Shown one piece after another: positions 12,127 to 12,335 of a DNA stretch of 12,335 nucleotides; the stretch's first letter is position 1; each line of letters starts with the position of its first letter. The position numbers were made by a program, and so were the translations under genes. The notes under the pieces were generated by a model. That model did not search any database and was not told where the DNA came from. It was given only the letters and a program-made list of their open reading frames with translations. Source of the stretch: Chloroflexota bacterium (GTDB lineage Bacteria; Chloroflexota; Dehalococcoidia; UBA2979); assembly GCA_002710905.1 (NCBI GenBank), contig PAJB01000023.1, forward strand, positions 6,349 through 18,683, given 5' to 3'.

Positions 12127-12335
12127 ATGTTGGCCAAAATATTATATAGAACACGCAATTTTTTTCTCTTCTCAATTCTTTCATTATTTCTACTTACCTT
12201 TATTGGTGGTTGTGATTTATTGGAAAGTGAGGAAGAACATTCAGAGGAAGAACATTCTGAGGAAAAACATTCTGAGGAAAAACAATCTGAAGAAGAACAT
12301 GACGGACACAGTGACATTAAAAAGTTCGGAATGAT
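12127..12335 (+). CDS. Lipoprotein with His/Glu-rich repeats, 5' part only
   Basis: The frame is open from ATG 12127 to the window end (69 full codons), so the gene is truncated. The N-terminus is basic (MLAKILYRTRN), then a hydrophobic core (FFLFSILSLFLLTF) and a lipobox IGGC with Cys30, indicating export and lipid anchoring. Right after the Cys is a run of five-residue units, mostly SEEEH or SEEKH, coded by about five tandem 15-base repeats, ending in EEEHDGHSD. Such His/acid-rich stretches in exported lipoproteins often bind Zn, Ni or Co, for example in substrate-binding proteins of metal ABC importers, but the diagnostic domain is off the window. AAGGGG at 12115-12120 is six bases before the ATG. 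Confidence 0.75.
   Translation, partial: MLAKILYRTRNFFLFSILSLFLLTFIGGCDLLESEEEHSEEEHSEEKHSEEKQSEEEHDGHSDIKKFGM
12226..12300 (+). repeat. Tandem 15-base repeat (about five copies) coding Ser-Glu-Glu-Glu/Lys-His
   Basis: Units such as GAGGAAGAACATTCA recur five times with one to several substitutions: unit 3 changes GAA to AAA, unit 4 also CAT to CAA, and unit 5 is the most diverged. Near identity suggests recent expansion by slippage, and copy number may vary between strains. Confidence 0.85.

Noticed and set aside
12033..12317. Minus-strand frame with Ser-Ser-Glu-Cys repeats
   Set aside because: Antisense of the 15-base repeat in the lipoprotein gene, which has a lipobox and a ribosome site.

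Overview
This AT-rich window (roughly one third G+C by eye) looks like a marine Chloroflexota genome, most likely of the SAR202/Dehalococcoidia kind. That is an inference from gene content: an enolase-superfamily (mandelate racemase-like) enzyme, a carboxymuconolactone-decarboxylase-fold protein, a GYD-domain protein, a cyclase/kynurenine-formamidase-like hydrolase, an MFS carrier, and a secreted lipoprotein with the long Thr-Pro linker common in Chloroflexota. There are no rRNA, tRNA, CRISPR or transposon genes.

Layout. 1-66 is the 3' end of a + strand gene. 80-1207 holds two minus-strand genes, a CMD-family protein and a six-helix membrane protein, separated by a terminator hairpin. 1208-1703 is a long non-coding stretch whose right end folds as an attenuator-like leader with three mutually exclusive hairpins and a two-codon ORF. 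It precedes a + strand pair (1704-2663): a protein with two copies of a beta-alpha-beta-beta-alpha domain, then a GYD protein. 2783-5442 is a + strand cluster of a coiled-coil membrane protein, an enolase-superfamily enzyme and an OsmC-family protein. 5515-6828 is a large lipoprotein with its own consensus promoter. 9520-6833 is a minus-strand operon (small membrane protein, MFS carrier, DEAD-box helicase) driven by a promoter that predicts a leaderless mRNA. It diverges from two small unknown genes (9672-10226) across a region with repeated operator-like half-sites. 11249-10305 is the cyclase-family hydrolase. 11463-11990 is a possible GNAT-fold protein behind a structured leader, and the window ends inside a His/Glu-repeat lipoprotein gene (12127-end).

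The most striking feature is the OsmC-family gene at 4933-5442. It reads through one in-frame TGA (5146-5148) at the position of the family's catalytic cysteine. Immediately after that TGA the RNA can fold into a two-stem hairpin with a GGUAC apical loop, as expected for a bacterial SECIS. It is therefore best read as one selenocysteine protein of 169 residues, not two ORFs or a pseudogene. TGA is still used as an ordinary stop elsewhere in the window (10224-10226).

Together the genes suggest a heterotroph that takes up and transforms small organic acids or cyclic compounds (MFS, enolase-superfamily, CMD and cyclase-family enzymes) with a thiol/selenol peroxide-defence function beside them. 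The joint pathway is an inference; no substrate can be named from sequence alone.
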